From: Lacinutrix sp. MedPE-SW
GTDB taxonomy: Bacteria > Bacteroidota > Bacteroidia > Flavobacteriales > Flavobacteriaceae
Length of the DNA: 64,000 nucleotides
Assembly (NCBI RefSeq): GCF_001874145.1
Contig: NZ_MPCX01000004.1
Span: forward strand, 166,776-230,775
Reading direction: 5' to 3'
Shown: positions 31,234 to 41,209 of the stretch, in pieces
Layout of the letters: every line of letters starts with the position of its first letter
Numbering within the stretch: position 1 is the stretch's first letter
The notes under the pieces: model-generated
What the model saw: only the letters and a program-made list of their open reading frames with translations
Database searches by the model: none
What the model was told of the DNA's origin: nothing
Made by a program: the position numbers and the translations under genes

Positions 31234-33852
31234 TTACTGCTTGAGTAATTTAATTACAGTTGTTGATGTTTTTGAAGCTACAGACATAAAATATAAACCT
31301 GAAGAAAATTCACTTAAATCTATTATTTTTTCTGAAGCCATATTGCTAAGGTTTATTGTTTTAATTAAACGTCCGTTTATATCGTAAACTTTAGCATTTA
31401 CAAGTGCTGTTGGCTTTTTATTTTGTAAAGTAAAAATACCATTAGATGGGTTTGGGTATACTGTTACATAACTCTCTAGATTTTCAAACTCTGAAACTGA
31501 TAATGCATAAGCGCAATTATAAACTCTAAATTCATCAAGATACCAACCTTCTCGACCATTACAACCATCGGTTCCCATTTCAAATCTAAATTGTATCGTA
31601 TCATTTGCCAAAACTCCTAAACTTCCTAAATCTATTATACTTGTTCCCCAACTGCCTTTATTAGAACCTTCATCGGTTCCTGTAAACACATTTTCTCCTG
31701 CCATAGGATTATCGTTTTGTCCTGGTCCATTTAACGTACCGTTATATGGGTTTGCTGTAAAAGCTATAGACGGTATAATATCCCAAGCACCACCATTTAT
31801 ACTCATTTTAATATTTCCGCCATCCCAGCTAGGCTCTATAGAAATGTAATGATTAAATGCTAATTCAAAATTACCATCTGTAAAATCTGGCATAGTAATT
31901 ACAGGACTTTGCAAACGCATAATTCCGTTTTGGAAATCTGAAGCACAATCACCTCCATATTGTGGCGCTCCAATGGGTGCATTTATAGCATAAATACCAC
32001 TTCCTGTTCTTCCGTTAGGCAGACTAGTTTCAATTTCCCAATCTCTAGCAGTCCAAGTCGCCGCTGTTTGGTCTTGACTTAATGTCCAATTACCAATACC
32101 ATTTTCCCAATCTTCAAAAAATATAGGATTATTGTTTGCGTTATCACATAATGGAGCAGTTTCAACTAAAACAGGTGTATAAGCACAAGCGTCTGGATTT
32201 ACACGTAATTCTACCGCTAAAATTGCATTTATTACCTGTTGTACATCTGCTGGAGTTATAATTTCTCCAGATGGTCCTGCAGGTGTGTTTGTTGTAGATA
32301 AACCTTCTAAATTAACGCCTAACAAATCGTTTGCAGAAGCTTCTAAAGCATCGGCTAAATTTACAAAGTCGCTAGTAGCTGTTAAATATTGACTTTGTGC
32401 ACGCCAGAATATGTGTGCCGCCTTAGTAAAACCAATTCCTAAAATAACTTGTCCATTATAGCTGCCTCCATCAACCAATAGCGCATATGCATGATTAGGA
32501 ACACCAGAATTTATATGCACACCACCATTATCTGCAGTACCACATAAATATTCTGCATCTGTCACTTTTCCAGGATTACCATTACACGTTGGGTCCCACA
32601 TGTCTCTAATCGCGCCAGAAAATGCTGTAGCATCTTCGGCAATACGCCATCTATCACTACTACCGCATCCACTAGTTCTTAAAGAGTTATCGTCATCAAT
32701 ATCTTCATAGTTATTTAAAAGATCAACCGTTTCTCCCCAAATATCTGAATATGATTCATTAATTGCTCCAGATTGCCATTGGTAAATTAATCCACTGGTA
32801 AATTGTGTATATGCGTGTCCCCATTCATGAGCAATAACATCATCTGCAGCAGTACCATCGCAATAATTCGCTGTTACTCCATTCCAACTTGCATTAGGGC
32901 AATTAATATTAGGGTTATTATTTATTGTTTGCATTTGTGCATCTGCACCATCGTAAGAAGCAAAACCAAATGCATTATTAAAAAAATTATATACATGACC
33001 AGAAGCTTCAACTTCATTACGTTGCCAAATGGTTAAAGTTCCTGGTAAAGCATCGCCTTCTTGCCAAGCAATTGTACTTGTATTATTTTCGTAAACAACT
33101 CTATCAATTGCATGGGCAATGCCCGTAAATTGTTCTACAATTTCACCACTATGTGCATTTACAAAAATAAATTCTCTTACATCTAAATCATTTGTTACTT
33201 CAACTTGATACACTAAATAATTAGCACCTTGATAACCTTGGGCTAATCCTTTTTGAAAAACAAATAACGTATTAGTTTTAACTAACAAAGTTTCTCCAGA
33301 ATTATTAATGTTTTGATTAATAATTTCCTGAATAGCAATTGCTTTTGCTGAAGCAGCATCTATTGACGGTTGAGTATTAATTTTTATTTGCGGAATGTAA
33401 TTACCATTTATAGCAGTTAAATCTCCTTGAGAATTAAAATGAAACAATAATTTACCATCGTAAACTGGTACACCATTTTGTATTTGATTTAAAACTAGAC
33501 GTGAATTTCCAATATTATCGTGTTCTGGTTTATTTATTTTAAATGCATTTTCAATAGTATTAAGTTTAAAAACAGATTTATTATTACTTAAAAATTGAAG
33601 CGCTTTATCTTCAAGTGTTGTACCACTTATTTTTAAGGCTGAAGCATTTGGAAATTTTATAAACTCTGGAATTTTAGATTGAGCATTAAGCGTAATTGTA
33701 GCGTTTGTTTTATTTTTTAAATTACTTATTGCACTTTGAGAGTTTTGAGCAAAAGCTATTGATGTAAATAGAAGAAGAACGTAAATTACAGATTTTAAAG
33801 TATTCATTGTCAATTTTTTAGAGTCGCTAAAGTAACTCATTGACAAATACAA
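31234..33852 (-). CDS. M4 (thermolysin-like) metallopeptidase with FTP propeptide and T9SS type-A sorting domain (likely start about 33807)
   Basis: HEWGHAYTQ, GAINESYSD, C-terminal YPNPSNGIFTLQ..SGLYFMSV. Confidence 0.95.
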   Translation of the reverse strand: MYLSMSYFSDSKKLTMNTLKSVIYVLLLFTSIAFAQNSQSAISNLKNKTNATITLNAQSKIPEFIKFPNASALKISGTTLEDKALQFLSNNKSVFKLNTIENAFKINKPEHDNIGNSRLVLNQIQNGVPVYDGKLLFHFNSQGDLTAINGNYIPQIKINTQPSIDAASAKAIAIQEIINQNINNSGETLLVKTNTLFVFQKGLAQGYQGANYLVYQVEVTNDLDVREFIFVNAHSGEIVEQFTGIAHAIDRVVYENNTSTIAWQEGDALPGTLTIWQRNEVEASGHVYNFFNNAFGFASYDGADAQMQTINNNPNINCPNASWNGVTANYCDGTAADDVIAHEWGHAYTQFTSGLIYQWQSGAINESYSDIWGETVDLLNNYEDIDDDNSLRTSGCGSSDRWRIAEDATAFSGAIRDMWDPTCNGNPGKVTDAEYLCGTADNGGVHINSGVPNHAYALLVDGGSYNGQVILGIGFTKAAHIFWRAQSQYLTATSDFVNLADALEASANDLLGVNLEGLSTTNTPAGPSGEIITPADVQQVINAILAVELRVNPDACAYTPVLVETAPLCDNANNNPIFFEDWENGIGNWTLSQDQTAATWTARDWEIETSLPNGRTGSGIYAINAPIGAPQYGGDCASDFQNGIMRLQSPVITMPDFTDGNFELAFNHYISIEPSWDGGNIKMSINGGAWDIIPSIAFTANPYNGTLNGPGQNDNPMAGENVFTGTDEGSNKGSWGTSIIDLGSLGVLANDTIQFRFEMGTDGCNGREGWYLDEFRVYNCAYALSVSEFENLESYVTVYPNPSNGIFTLQNKKPTALVNAKVYDINGRLIKTINLSNMASEKIIDLSEFSSGLYFMSVASKTSTTVIKLLKQ

Positions 33853-33909
33853 AAAAAGCCTAATTGTGTTAAAATTAGGCTTAAGTGTATATTTTTTACG
33901 ATTAAATGC

Positions 33910-34329
33910 TTAAAACATCTCTCTTCCTGAAAAATGAAAAGCACTTTCGATAGCAGCATTTTCATCACTATCACTACCGTGTACAGCGTTTTCTCCAATA
34001 GAAGCTGCGTATAATTTTCTAATTGTTCCTTCTGCAGCATCTGCAGGATTTGTAGCACCTATTAAAGTTCTAAAATCTTCAACTGCGTTTTCTTTTTCTA
34101 AAACAGCAGCTACAATAGGTCCGCGTGTCATGTACTCTACTAATTCACCAAAGAAAGGTCTTTCGTTGTGAATTGCGTAAAATGCTTCAGCATCTGCTTT
34201 AGTCATTTGCGTTAATTTCATTGCTACGATTCTAAAACCTGAAGCGTTTATTTTTTCTAAAATTGCGCCAATGTGTCCTTTTTCTACACTATCAGGCTTA
34301 AGCATTGTAAATGTTCTATTTGTTGCCAT
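33910..34329 (-). CDS. ndk: nucleoside diphosphate kinase
   Basis: [24 protein letters not shown]. Confidence 0.97.
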   Translation of the reverse strand: MATNRTFTMLKPDSVEKGHIGAILEKINASGFRIVAMKLTQMTKADAEAFYAIHNERPFFGELVEYMTRGPIVAAVLEKENAVEDFRTLIGATNPADAAEGTIRKLYAASIGENAVHGSDSDENAAIESAFHFSGREMF

Positions 34330-34416
34330 TTTATTAATTTTTTAAGGTGCAAAAGTAGTGTATTTCTTTAATAAAACAATACATTCTCATATTAAAAAAT
34401 TGTATCTTCGTGCGCT

Positions 34417-35436
34417 ATGACAACACAAGATATATTAGATATAAAATCGCTATTAGCAACGCCTAAAAAAATAGCAATTATTCCTCATAAAAATCCAGAT
34501 GGTGATGCCATTGGTTCTACATTAGGGTTATTACACTACCTATTAAAATTAAATCACGATGCAGTAATTGTTGCTCCAAACGATTACCCTGAGTTTTTAA
34601 AGTGGTTACCAAAAGAGGATTCTATTTTAAAATACGATACGCAAACCGAAGAAAGCGAAAACATTATTAACCATGCCGATATTATTTTTACACTAGATTT
34701 TAATGCTTTACATAGAACTGGTAATATGGAACCTGTTTTAGAACGTAGTGATGCAATTAAAATTATGATTGATCATCATCAACAACCCGATGATTATGCT
34801 AAATATATGTTTAGCGATGTTAGCATGAGTTCTACCTGCGAAATGGTTTATCACTTTTTAACTAAACTTGAAGCTTTAGATGCTGTAGATAAAAATATTG
34901 CAACGTGTTTATATGTTGGTATTATGACAGATACTGGCTCTTTTAGATTTAGATCTACCACAAGCACAACACACCGTATAATTGCAGACTTAATAGATAA
35001 AGGTGCAGATAATACACAAATACATAACAATGTTTTTGATACAAACTCGTTTAATAGAATGCAATTATTAGGTTGTGCGCTTAGTAATTTAAAAGTTTTA
35101 CCAGAGTATAATACCGCATATATTACATTATCGCAAGACGAGTTACAACAATTAGATTATAAAAAAGGAGATACCGAAGGTTTTGTAAACTATGCATTAT
35201 CACTTAATAAAACGGTTCTAGCAGCTATTTTTATAGAAGATAAAAAGCAAGGAATAATTAAAATTTCGTTACGATCTAAAGGTGATTTTTCTGTAAACGA
35301 AATGTCTCGTGCTCATTTTGAAGGTGGCGGTCATACTAATGCTGCTGGAGGAAAAAGCACAACATCTCTAGAAGCAACAGTTGAAAAATTTATTAGTATA
35401 TTACCAACCTATAGTAAAGCCCTAAATAATGAATAA
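34417..35436 (+). CDS. DHH/DHHA1 phosphoesterase (NrnA-like)
   Basis: HKNPDGDAIGST, MIDHHQQPD, GGGHTNAAGG. Confidence 0.93.
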   Translation: MTTQDILDIKSLLATPKKIAIIPHKNPDGDAIGSTLGLLHYLLKLNHDAVIVAPNDYPEFLKWLPKEDSILKYDTQTEESENIINHADIIFTLDFNALHRTGNMEPVLERSDAIKIMIDHHQQPDDYAKYMFSDVSMSSTCEMVYHFLTKLEALDAVDKNIATCLYVGIMTDTGSFRFRSTTSTTHRIIADLIDKGADNTQIHNNVFDTNSFNRMQLLGCALSNLKVLPEYNTAYITLSQDELQQLDYKKGDTEGFVNYALSLNKTVLAAIFIEDKKQGIIKISLRSKGDFSVNEMSRAHFEGGGHTNAAGGKSTTSLEATVEKFISILPTYSKALNNE

Positions 35437-35971
35437 AGGTATTTTCCTTTTAATAATATTACTTACAACTTTTGCTTGTAAAACAACACCTGAAGCAAGA
35501 AAACCTATATCTTCTAAAACAGGTTCTTTTATTAAAGAATCTGCCGAGAGAAATAAACAACTCTATCAAAACGAAAAGGTTTTAATAGAATCACTTATTG
35601 CTCAAGATACAACACTTAATTATAAGGCTTCAGAAAACGGTTTCTGGTATGCAGTTCTTAAAGCTTCAGAAGAAAATACACCTAAAGCAACATTTGGTGA
35701 TATTGTTAATTTTAATTATGATATCTCTAATTTAAATGGTGTTACCATCTATTCCGCAGAAGCGTTAAAAACAAAAAATTATGCTATGGACCAAGAAGAG
35801 TTATTTTCTGGCTTACGCGAAGGTTTAAAATTAATGCAAGCCGGAGAAACTTTTAAATTTATTTTTCCATCTCAAAAAGCCTACGGTTATTATGGAGACG
35901 AAAATAAAATTGGTACTAATACACCTATACAAAGTACAGTAACAGTAAATTCTATTCAAAAAAAGCAATAA
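35429..35971 (+). CDS. gldI: gliding motility-associated FKBP-type lipoprotein GldI
   Basis: lipobox TFAC; FKBP fold GLREGLKLMQAGETFKFIFPSQKAYGYYG; DHH-PPIase neighbourhood. Confidence 0.8.
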   Translation: MNKGIFLLIILLTTFACKTTPEARKPISSKTGSFIKESAERNKQLYQNEKVLIESLIAQDTTLNYKASENGFWYAVLKASEENTPKATFGDIVNFNYDISNLNGVTIYSAEALKTKNYAMDQEELFSGLREGLKLMQAGETFKFIFPSQKAYGYYGDENKIGTNTPIQSTVTVNSIQKKQ

Positions 35972-35992
35972 CAAAAAATCAATATTTTAAAC

Positions 35993-37210
35993 ATGAACAA
36001 TTTTAAACAAATGATCAAGATTTTTATAGTCGCACTAGTAGTTGGTATAACAAGTGCTTCTTGCCAAGACAATTATAAAGATTTAGAAGATGGATTGTAT
36101 GCAGAGTTTCAAACTACAAAAGGTACAATGGTTGCCAAGTTATATTTTGAAAAAGCACCAGTAACAGTAGCAAACTTTGTTGGACTTGCTGAAGGTACTC
36201 ATCCAAGTTTAGCAGATTCGTTAAAAGGAAAACCATTTTATGATGGTATTACTTTTCACCGTGTAATGGATAAATTTATGATTCAAGGTGGTGATCCAAC
36301 TGCTACAGGCATGGGAAGCGCTGGTTATAAATTTCATAGTGAGTTTGACCAAGAATTAAGCCACGATAAAGCAGGTATTTTATCTATGGCAAATTCTGGA
36401 GGTTTAACAACAAATGGAAGCCAATTTTTTATAACCGAAGTCCCTTTAAAAAGATTAGATGCCTTTTTAGCAGATGGAACTTTAAAAAATTGTAACGCGC
36501 CACGAACAAGCTGTCATCCTGTTTTTGGTGAGCTTGTAAAAGGTTTAGAAGTTCAAGATTCTATATCTAATGTCGCAGTTTCTAAAGAGCGTTCTAGTGC
36601 TAACAAACCGTTAGAAGATGTTGTAATTAACAAGCTAACAATTATACGTAAAGGTAGTGCAGCTAAAGCCTTTGATGCTCCTGCTGTATTTACAGAACAA
36701 GAACCTTTATTACCACAACGTATTGAAGAAATTAAAAAGAAACAAGAAGAAATAGCTAAAGAAAAAGCTAAAATAGCTGCAGATAGCTTTAAAAAAGCTA
36801 ATGCCGATTTAAAAGGTGAAGTTTACGAATCTCCAACAGGTATGGTAATGATTACTACAAAAGAAGGTAATGGTGTAAAACCAAAACCATCAGACAATGT
36901 ATATATTAACTGTGCTGGTTATTTTGAAGATGGTACTTTATTTTATACAACTTGGAAAGATGTTGCCAAAGCTAATGGAACTTACGATGAAAAGGCAGAC
37001 GAAAATGGCTTTTACAAGCCTTTTGATAGAAAATATAATACAAGTGCTGGATTAATTCCAGGATTTAGAGAAGCCTTTTTAAGAATGAAAATTGGAGATA
37101 AAGCTAAAGTATTTATTCCTTCATTTTTAGGTTATGGCGCTGCTGCAAACGGACCAATACCTGCTAATTCAAATTTAATTTTTGATATCGAGTTAATGAG
37201 TATAAAGTAA
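35993..37210 (+). CDS. dual-domain peptidyl-prolyl isomerase: N-terminal cyclophilin, C-terminal FKBP
   Basis: cyclophilin FHRVMDKFMIQGGDPTATGMGSAGYKF; FKBP GLIPGFREAFLRMKIGDKAKVFIPSFLGYGA. Confidence 0.93.
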   Translation: MNNFKQMIKIFIVALVVGITSASCQDNYKDLEDGLYAEFQTTKGTMVAKLYFEKAPVTVANFVGLAEGTHPSLADSLKGKPFYDGITFHRVMDKFMIQGGDPTATGMGSAGYKFHSEFDQELSHDKAGILSMANSGGLTTNGSQFFITEVPLKRLDAFLADGTLKNCNAPRTSCHPVFGELVKGLEVQDSISNVAVSKERSSANKPLEDVVINKLTIIRKGSAAKAFDAPAVFTEQEPLLPQRIEEIKKKQEEIAKEKAKIAADSFKKANADLKGEVYESPTGMVMITTKEGNGVKPKPSDNVYINCAGYFEDGTLFYTTWKDVAKANGTYDEKADENGFYKPFDRKYNTSAGLIPGFREAFLRMKIGDKAKVFIPSFLGYGAAANGPIPANSNLIFDIELMSIK

Positions 37211-37215
37211 TATTA

Positions 37216-37229
37216 CGCTTTCGCGGAAA
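37216..37229 (-). repeat. palindromic short repeat copy 2 (CGCTTTCGCGGAAA on +)
   Basis: reverse complement equals 27760-27773. Confidence 0.6.
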
Positions 37230-37231
37230 TT

Positions 37232-37267
37232 AAAAACCTTCAGTTAAAAAAAGCTGAAGGTTTTTTT
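37232..37267 (+). terminator. rho-independent terminator
   Basis: AACCTTCAG..CTGAAGGTTTTTTT. Confidence 0.8.
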
Positions 37268-37429
37268 ATACCTAAAAACTAGCATGCATAATTAAATTTA
37301 AAAATCTATTTTAAATAACACCAAAAATTATACAAGAATTGAAATTTTGTATACATTTAAAATGTAACTTCTCTCCTATTTTTGTAAAAAAGCGCAATAT
37401 CAATAACAAATAAACTTTAATAAAGAATT

Positions 37430-37942
37430 ATGGAAATATTAAAAGCAGCAACAGATTGGGCAAAAAGTGAAGTATTCTCAACACAATTTTTTATACTATT
37501 TGCAATCATTTTTATATTAGCAAGTGTAGGTTTTTGGCAACTAGGTAAAACCGATATTGCAAGAGCCTATATTATACCACTATTAGTAGCTGGTGCATTA
37601 TTATTAATAATTGGCTTAGGTTTATTTTTTACTAATAAATCAAGAATTAAACAATTTGAAAAAGCATATAAAACTAATGCTGTAATGTTTGTAGATACTG
37701 AGCTTGAACGAGCAGAAAGTACTTTAAAAGAATATAAAACTATTGTTTTTAAAATAATTCCTTTAATTATTGCAAGTTGTGCACTAATAATTGTATTTAT
37801 AGACAAACCTATTTGGCGTGCTAGCATGATTACTACTATAGCAATGCTTATTGTTATTTTATTAATAGATGGTACTGCTCATGCAAGAATTAACAATTAC
37901 AATAAACAGTTATTATTATTTGCCAAAGAGCTTAAAAAGTAA
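37430..37942 (+). CDS. hypothetical multi-TM membrane protein
   Basis: 170 aa, about 4 hydrophobic segments. Confidence 0.7.
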   Translation: MEILKAATDWAKSEVFSTQFFILFAIIFILASVGFWQLGKTDIARAYIIPLLVAGALLLIIGLGLFFTNKSRIKQFEKAYKTNAVMFVDTELERAESTLKEYKTIVFKIIPLIIASCALIIVFIDKPIWRASMITTIAMLIVILLIDGTAHARINNYNKQLLLFAKELKK

Positions 37943-38072
37943 CATTTAGTTAGCAGAATTATTTACTACACATTTTTTTAATACTTAAATTATATACGTG
38001 TAATAATATTAACACACCAAAAAGTATACAAACTATGAAAATGAGTATAAAAACTTAAGCATAGTATACATT

Positions 38073-38080
38073 TAACTTTG
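38073..38080 (+). promoter_or_regulatory. -7 element TAACTTTG upstream of SDR gene
   Basis: matches TAnnTTTG, 33 bp before ATG. Confidence 0.45.
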
Positions 38081-38113
38081 CCTTATCATTTTATATTAAA
38101 AAATTAAGGACAA

Positions 38114-39064
38114 ATGAAAACAACACAATTTGGTAAAAAAGGCTGGACACCTGCTAGAATAAAAAACTTAAATGGTAAAACATTTTTAATTACAGGAACT
38201 ACAAGTGGTACTGGTTTTGAAGCTGCAAAAATATTGCTCTCTAAAGGTGCTAAAGTAATAATGCTTAATAGAAATACTAAAAAAGCAGAAAACACAATTA
38301 ATACTTTAAAAAAAGAACTTGGCAATACTATAGATGTATTAAACATTAAAATGGATTTAGCCTCGCTTGCATCTATTAAAAAAGCGGCAAAAGAAGTTAT
38401 TAAAACAACTTCAAAAATTGATGCTTTAATATGCAATGCAGCAATAGCACAAGTACCAAAACAAACTTTTACTCACGATGGCTTTGAGAGTCAATTAGGC
38501 GTAAACCATTATGGTAATTTTTTATTACAAGGTTTACTTTTTCCGCTAATAGAAAAATCTAATGGGCGTATTGTAACAGTTGGTAGTGAAGGCTATAAAA
38601 TGGGTATTAAAACTATTAAGTTTGATGATATGAATTGGGATAAAAATTATAACCCCAATACTGTATACAGTCAAAGCAAACTAGCTCAAATTATGTGTGT
38701 TTATGAGTTACAAGACAGACTTAAAAAAGCAGACAAAACTAATGTAAAAGTTTATGCCTGCCATCCAGGAGCTTCAAAAACATCACTTATAAAAACTAGC
38801 GGAAGTCTATTAACTAGATTTATTTGGCAATTAATGAAATTAACTCCTTTAGTACAATCTGCAGAAAGAGGTGCTTACCCAGAATTAATGTGTGCTACAG
38901 AACCTAATCTTGACCAAAAAGGATTTTACGGTCCTACGGGAAGAAACTATTGGACAGGACCTGTTGGAGAATGCAAACTAGAACCACATGCAAAAGATAA
39001 AGCAGTGATGGTAAAACTTTGGGAAGTTTCAGAAAAAGCAACAGGATTTCATTGGAAATTATAA
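38114..39064 (+). CDS. SDR family oxidoreductase
   Basis: FLITGTTSGTGFEAAK, CNAAIA, YSQSKLAQ. Confidence 0.92.
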   Translation: MKTTQFGKKGWTPARIKNLNGKTFLITGTTSGTGFEAAKILLSKGAKVIMLNRNTKKAENTINTLKKELGNTIDVLNIKMDLASLASIKKAAKEVIKTTSKIDALICNAAIAQVPKQTFTHDGFESQLGVNHYGNFLLQGLLFPLIEKSNGRIVTVGSEGYKMGIKTIKFDDMNWDKNYNPNTVYSQSKLAQIMCVYELQDRLKKADKTNVKVYACHPGASKTSLIKTSGSLLTRFIWQLMKLTPLVQSAERGAYPELMCATEPNLDQKGFYGPTGRNYWTGPVGECKLEPHAKDKAVMVKLWEVSEKATGFHWKL

Positions 39065-39074
39065 AACATAAATT

Positions 39075-39680
39075 ATGAAAAGCATAAATTATTTTAGTTT
39101 TGCACTTCTTTTATTAATTTCGGTTAATGTATTTTCTCAAGGTAGAAATTGGACAACTGAAATCTCAAAAGACGGAAACTCTACCATAAAATATGAATTG
39201 GTTAAAGAAAAAGAAGGCACACATTTTTATTACATTGCACAAACCAAAGCAAACGTAACATTAGAACAGTTAGACGCATACTTTTCTAAAACAGAAAATC
39301 ATAAAAATTTTTTAGAAAGAACACCAATTACAAAAGAAATTGATAAAACATCCAAAAATGAATGGATTGCTTATTATTATTTTAATGCACCTTGGCCACT
39401 TGTTGACAGTGATTTAGTTTTAAAAATAAATCGTATAAAAACCGAGAATAAGCTTAAATTTATAGCTACGGCAATTACAAGCAATTATAAAACTAAAGAT
39501 GTTGAAAGAATGAAAACTTATAAAGTTATCTATGAGTTTGAAAAAATAAACAAATCGACAACTAAAATTACATACAATGCAGATTATATTCCAGTAGGCT
39601 CAATACCAAAATTTTTAATAAAAACATGGTTTCCAGAAGGTCCAGCAAATATTGTTACTAATTTAGGAATTATGAAATAA
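39075..39680 (+). CDS. secreted START/SRPBCC-domain protein
   Basis: signal peptide; YYYFNAPWPLVDSDLVLKI typical of START-domain proteins. Confidence 0.75.
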   Translation: MKSINYFSFALLLLISVNVFSQGRNWTTEISKDGNSTIKYELVKEKEGTHFYYIAQTKANVTLEQLDAYFSKTENHKNFLERTPITKEIDKTSKNEWIAYYYFNAPWPLVDSDLVLKINRIKTENKLKFIATAITSNYKTKDVERMKTYKVIYEFEKINKSTTKITYNADYIPVGSIPKFLIKTWFPEGPANIVTNLGIMK

Positions 39681-39708
39681 TTATATAAGTACTTAAAGTA
39701 AAAATAAA

Positions 39709-40626
39709 ATGAAACACTTCAATACATTATCTGCCTACTTAGAGTATTTAGAGCTACCAAGTCCAGAACACCCTATGTTAAGTGTCTTTACTGCAAATGG
39801 AGAAGGATACTTACCATGCCCAAAAGAAAGCTCGCCACCAATAACTAACGACTGTTACTCTATAAGTTTAAAAAAAATAATAAGTGGTAATTTAAATTAT
39901 GGTAGAACTAAGTATGATTTTACAAATGGAGCTTTAATATTTATGGCTCCAAAACAAGTAATGCAATGGGATAAAAGTGTTATTTTTCAACAAAAGGGAT
40001 TTTCTATAAATTTTCACGAAGATTTTTTAAAAGGCACTGCTTTAGCACAACAAATTAAAACATACGGTTTCTTTTCGTACGCTGCAAACGAAGCTTTACA
40101 CCTATCTCCTAAAGAAGAAAAACAATTAGAATCTATAGTAGCTAATATTGAAATAGAATACCAAAATAATCAAGACGATTTTAGTAAAGATATTATAATA
40201 TCACAATTAAGTACGTTATTAAAATATGCTAATCGTTTTTACGAAAGACAATTTCTAAATAGAAAAGCATTAACCATAGATTTATTAGCGAAACTAAACC
40301 AAGAATTAGTAAATTATTTTACAAACGAAAATATACAAGAAAAAGGCATACCAACTATTGAAGTATTAGCAAATAAACTTGCTGTTTCTCAACGCTATTT
40401 AAGCGACACACTTAAAAAGGAAACAGGCAAAACCACAACAGAGCATATACAACTGTTTATAATAGATGAAGCCAAAAATATTTTATTAGAACCTAATAAA
40501 AGTATTTCTGAAATTGCTTACGAACTCGGTTTTGAATATCCACAATATTTCTCAAGATTATTTAAAAAGAAAGAAGGCATAAGTCCTACAGAGTATAGAG
40601 AAAAATTTAAAGTGAATATGAATTAG
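39709..40626 (+). CDS. AraC-family transcriptional regulator
   Basis: C-terminal HTH: VSQRYLSDTLKKETGKTTTEHI..ISEIAYELGFEYPQYFSRLFKKKEGISPTEYR. Confidence 0.95.
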   Translation: MKHFNTLSAYLEYLELPSPEHPMLSVFTANGEGYLPCPKESSPPITNDCYSISLKKIISGNLNYGRTKYDFTNGALIFMAPKQVMQWDKSVIFQQKGFSINFHEDFLKGTALAQQIKTYGFFSYAANEALHLSPKEEKQLESIVANIEIEYQNNQDDFSKDIIISQLSTLLKYANRFYERQFLNRKALTIDLLAKLNQELVNYFTNENIQEKGIPTIEVLANKLAVSQRYLSDTLKKETGKTTTEHIQLFIIDEAKNILLEPNKSISEIAYELGFEYPQYFSRLFKKKEGISPTEYREKFKVNMN

Positions 40627-40703
40627 TAGTATTATTGCTATTTTATTTATTATTTTAGAGTAAAATTTTAAGAAATTTACATCAATCACGATACAAATAA
40701 ATT

Positions 40704-41165
40704 ATGAAGAAATTCTTAGTTTTACTCTTACTAATAACATTTTTCTCCTGTTCAGATGATGAAACTGAAACTATTGAACAGTCTGCAAATTGCTTAGAAA
40801 TAGCATTTTTAGAATCTACAGTTATAGAGCCTAATGATTGCTTAACATTTAGTGATAAACCTGATTTTGAATTTACCTTTTTAGGCTTTGAAAATTACAC
40901 CAAGTCACACCCTAATAATGTTCCTCATGCAGGAATTAGTGGAAGGTTAGTAGAAGGTTCTTCTACATTTGAATTTTACAACGGTCAAATAAGTGAAGAT
41001 TATGAAACAGAAGGCACCTCTTTTTCAGGAAGAGTACATACAGGAATTAACAACGTAGATTACACTATATTTTTTGATAATATAGAATTTACAGAAACAG
41101 AAACCGAATTTATTTTTAACAAAGCCACAATACGGTTTGGTTATTACGATTCAGAATTCGAATAA
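40704..41165 (+). CDS. hypothetical lipoprotein
   Basis: lipobox FFSC. Confidence 0.7.
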   Translation: MKKFLVLLLLITFFSCSDDETETIEQSANCLEIAFLESTVIEPNDCLTFSDKPDFEFTFLGFENYTKSHPNNVPHAGISGRLVEGSSTFEFYNGQISEDYETEGTSFSGRVHTGINNVDYTIFFDNIEFTETETEFIFNKATIRFGYYDSEFE

Positions 41166-41170
41166 TATTA

Positions 41171-41200
41171 AAAAGCACAATCTTGAGATTGTGCTTTTTT
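41171..41200. terminator. rho-independent terminator
   Basis: AAAAGCACAATCTTGAGATTGTGCTTTTTT. Confidence 0.85.
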
Positions 41201-41209
41201 TATAAATTA

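Noticed and set aside
33837-34058. 73-aa minus-strand ORF overlapping ndk
   Set aside because: Out-of-frame overlap with a highly conserved gene; low-complexity translation.
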